Shown here one piece after another: positions 31,019-32,812 of a DNA stretch of 32,812 nucleotides (the first letter of the stretch is position 1; each line of letters starts with the position of its first letter). The translations under genes were made by a program, and so were the position numbers. The DNA comes from an uncultured Collinsella sp. (GTDB lineage Bacteria > Actinomycetota > Coriobacteriia > Coriobacteriales > Coriobacteriaceae): the NCBI GenBank assembly GCA_959600835.1, contig CAUGNQ010000021.1, forward strand, positions 1 through 32,812, given 5' to 3'. The notes beneath the pieces are model-generated. The model was given only the letters and a program-made list of their open reading frames with translations. It was not told the DNA's origin and searched no databases.

Positions 31019-31834
31019 ATGAGTGATTTCCATATGGTGGTGTGCGTCAAGGCGGTGCCCGGAAGCACCGAGGTCAAGATGGACCCCAAGACCAATACTA
31101 TCGTGCGTGATGGCAAGCAGGCGGTCATTAATCCCTTCGATGCAAGTGCCCTCGAATGTGCGCTAGCGCTGAAGGACGACTTTATCGGCTTTGGCATGGA
31201 CGTGCGTGTGACGGTGGTGTCGATGGGCATCCCCGCGACCGAATCGCTGCTGCGCGACTGCATCGCCCGCGGTGCCGACGACGCTCTGCTGCTGACCGAC
31301 CGAGCCTTTGCGGGCGCCGATACCCTAGCCACCACCTATGCCCTCAAATGCGGCATCGAGGCACTCGATGGGGACTTTGACCTGCTCATCTGCGGCAAGA
31401 TGGCAGTGGACGGCGATACGGCCCAGATCGGCCCCGAGCTGGCCGGCGCCTTTGGGGTCCCCTGCGTGACCGACGTGAGCTGTGTGCAGAGCGCGGGATT
31501 TACGACGTGTGGCTCGCTGGCGCTCGTCCACGGCTGCGATGCCGGCGAGGAGACGGTGTACCTGGAGATGCCGTGTGCGATGACGACTGCCAAGGAGATT
31601 GGCCAGCTGCGCATGCCGAGTATTGCCGGTATTCGCGCGGCCGAGGATGCAGACGTGCGTGTGGCCAGCGCTGCCGACGTAAACGCCGATCCCTCGCGTT
31701 GCGGCCTTGCCGGATCACCGACGCAGGTCGTGCGCTCGTTTGTGCCCGACCGTGACCAAACGTGCGAGGCCGTCGAGGGAACGGCGTCCGAGCAGGCGGT
31801 AAAACTTGCCAAGATTATTGAGGGGATGGCATAG
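31019..31834 (+). CDS. etfB: Electron-transfer flavoprotein subunit beta
   Basis: The 271-residue protein shows the EtfB pattern: VVCVKAVPGSTEVKMDP near the start, NPFDASALECALAL, and LICGKMAVDGDTAQIGPELA near 120-140. The DGDTAQIGPELA segment is typical of bifurcating Etfs, where EtfB carries the FAD that contacts NAD+. I choose ATG 31019, nine bases after GGGGG; the upstream GTG (31013) is too close to that SD. The stop of the dehydrogenase gene overlaps this start region, so translation is coupled. Confidence 0.92.
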   Translation: MSDFHMVVCVKAVPGSTEVKMDPKTNTIVRDGKQAVINPFDASALECALALKDDFIGFGMDVRVTVVSMGIPATESLLRDCIARGADDALLLTDRAFAGADTLATTYALKCGIEALDGDFDLLICGKMAVDGDTAQIGPELAGAFGVPCVTDVSCVQSAGFTTCGSLALVHGCDAGEETVYLEMPCAMTTAKEIGQLRMPSIAGIRAAEDADVRVASAADVNADPSRCGLAGSPTQVVRSFVPDRDQTCEAVEGTASEQAVKLAKIIEGMA

Positions 31835-32812
31835 ATGAGCGGGCTGATTATCGATAGCGAAGCCTGTATCGGCTGCGGTCGCTGCGTTCGCGCCTGCGCC
31901 TCGGGCGGCATTGTGGTGGAGGGTGAGCGCCCCAATCGCTGTGCCCGCGTAACCGACGGCTGTATCCTGTGCGGTGGGTGCGTCGACGCCTGCCCCGTCA
32001 ACGCCATCTCGATTGAGCGCGACGAGGCCGCCGGCGCGGCAGACCTTGACGCATATCGAGACATCTGGATCTTCGTGCAGACTGACGAGCACGATGCCGT
32101 TGCATCCGTGGCCTTCGAGCTCATGGGCAAGGGGCGCGAGCTTGCCGATGCCCGCGGCTGCCGTCTGGTGGCACTGGTCGGCATGAGCCCCGAGGGCTCA
32201 CTCGGGGACCTGGAGCATCTGATTTGCGCCGGTGCGGACGAAGTTCTGGTCTGTCGTGACGAGCGCCTGCGTCAGAACGACGCGGAGGTCTACGCTCGCT
32301 TGATCTGCGATTTGGTAGCCGAGCGCAAGCCCGAGGCCATTCTGTACGGCGCGACCGCCTTTGGTCGCGAGCTGGCGCCCGGTGTGGCCGTGCGCTTGCA
32401 GACGGGTCTTACGGCCGATTGCACGGTGCTTTCTATGGATACGGAGACGGGTCTGCTGCAGCAGACGCGCCCGGCGTTTGGCGGCAACCTGATGGCCACC
32501 ATTATCTGCCCCAACCACCGTCCTCAGATGGCAACGGTGCGCCCCGGCATCTTTAAGGCGCCCGAGTTTGACTATAGCCGCTCCGGCACGATTACCCAGG
32601 TAGTGCTTGCGGATGACGTTAAGGCCCGCGTCGAGATCTCGATTCCCGCCGAGGAGTGGGGACAGCAGGCCTCAATTGCCGATGCCGAGCGTCTGGTCGT
32701 GGTGGGCCGCGGCATCGGCTCCAAGAAGAATCTGCCCCTGATGCGAAAGCTCGCCGGTGCCCTGGGTGCCGAGCTTGGTTGCACGCGTCCCATTGTGGAG
32801 GCAGGCTGGTTG
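31835..32812 (+). CDS. etfA: Electron-transfer flavoprotein subunit alpha with ferredoxin domain (partial)
   Basis: The first 326 residues are visible; the 3' end is beyond the window. The N-terminus (1-60) holds two CxxCxxCxxxC motifs, C11/C14/C17/C21 (CIGCGRCVRAC) and C43/C46/C49/C53 (CILCGGCVDAC), for two 4Fe-4S clusters. The Etf alpha domain follows (YGATAFGRELAPGVAVRL near 170) and the FAD-binding region begins at VVVGRGIGSKKNL near 290. A ferredoxin-fused alpha subunit is the mark of lactate dehydrogenase-type bifurcating or confurcating complexes. ATG 31835 follows the etfB stop with no gap. Confidence 0.92.
   Translation, partial: MSGLIIDSEACIGCGRCVRACASGGIVVEGERPNRCARVTDGCILCGGCVDACPVNAISIERDEAAGAADLDAYRDIWIFVQTDEHDAVASVAFELMGKGRELADARGCRLVALVGMSPEGSLGDLEHLICAGADEVLVCRDERLRQNDAEVYARLICDLVAERKPEAILYGATAFGRELAPGVAVRLQTGLTADCTVLSMDTETGLLQQTRPAFGGNLMATIICPNHRPQMATVRPGIFKAPEFDYSRSGTITQVVLADDVKARVEISIPAEEWGQQASIADAERLVVVGRGIGSKKNLPLMRKLAGALGAELGCTRPIVEAGWL

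Overview
The window is GC-rich chromosomal DNA with dense coding, strong Shine-Dalgarno (SD) sites and several GTG starts. The gene set is anaerobic and actinobacterial: a rubrerythrin, a DUF3516 helicase, a bacterial Elp3, and a flavin dehydrogenase with electron-transfer flavoproteins. I infer a gut coriobacterium, most likely Collinsella or a close relative. I saw no rRNA, tRNA, CRISPR array, transposase or phage gene. Taxon and homology calls come from reading protein motifs, not from searches.

Layout. 1-282 (-) is the start of a rubrerythrin. 539-3147 (+) is an alcohol dehydrogenase/aldehyde dehydrogenase operon behind two TGTTGA-type operators. 3214-3591 holds two very small genes, one of them doubtful, and 3658-4203 a metallophosphoesterase. 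4277-7745 is a sugar locus: a LicT/BglG-type antiterminator, its RNA target and terminator, a PTS EIIBC permease and a ChbG/YdjC-type deacetylase. 7885-9642 is a coiled-coil DUF2130 protein. On the minus strand follow a DUF3516 helicase, a 119-bp inverted-repeat element, a divergent TrmB and a second methyltransferase. 14806-16415 (+) is an HTH-membrane protein/DUF4097 pair, and 16513-19299 (+) is Elp3 plus a membrane-tethered spermidine-synthase-like protein.

19327-24939 (-) is a three-gene unit: a TerB_N protein, a BrxD-like ATPase and an Lhr-like helicase. The components resemble those of BREX and Ter-linked DNA-processing systems, but no methylase or obvious nuclease is present. This is the best candidate here for an under-described system. 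After a DUF554 membrane protein, 25862-29068 (-) is a compact five-gene operon encoding one cytosolic, one membrane-anchored and three secreted proteins of unknown function, the second candidate. 29415 to the end (+) is a flavin 2-hydroxyacid dehydrogenase with EtfB and ferredoxin-fused EtfA (cut by the window), matching electron-bifurcating lactate dehydrogenases.

Non-coding structure is rich. It includes a RAT antiterminator with a lengthened apical stem, hairpins with GGGACAG-type loops placed just after stop codons, the 119-bp inverted-repeat element, a possible leaderless elp3 transcript, and palindromes and direct repeats between the secreted operon and the lactate dehydrogenase operon.
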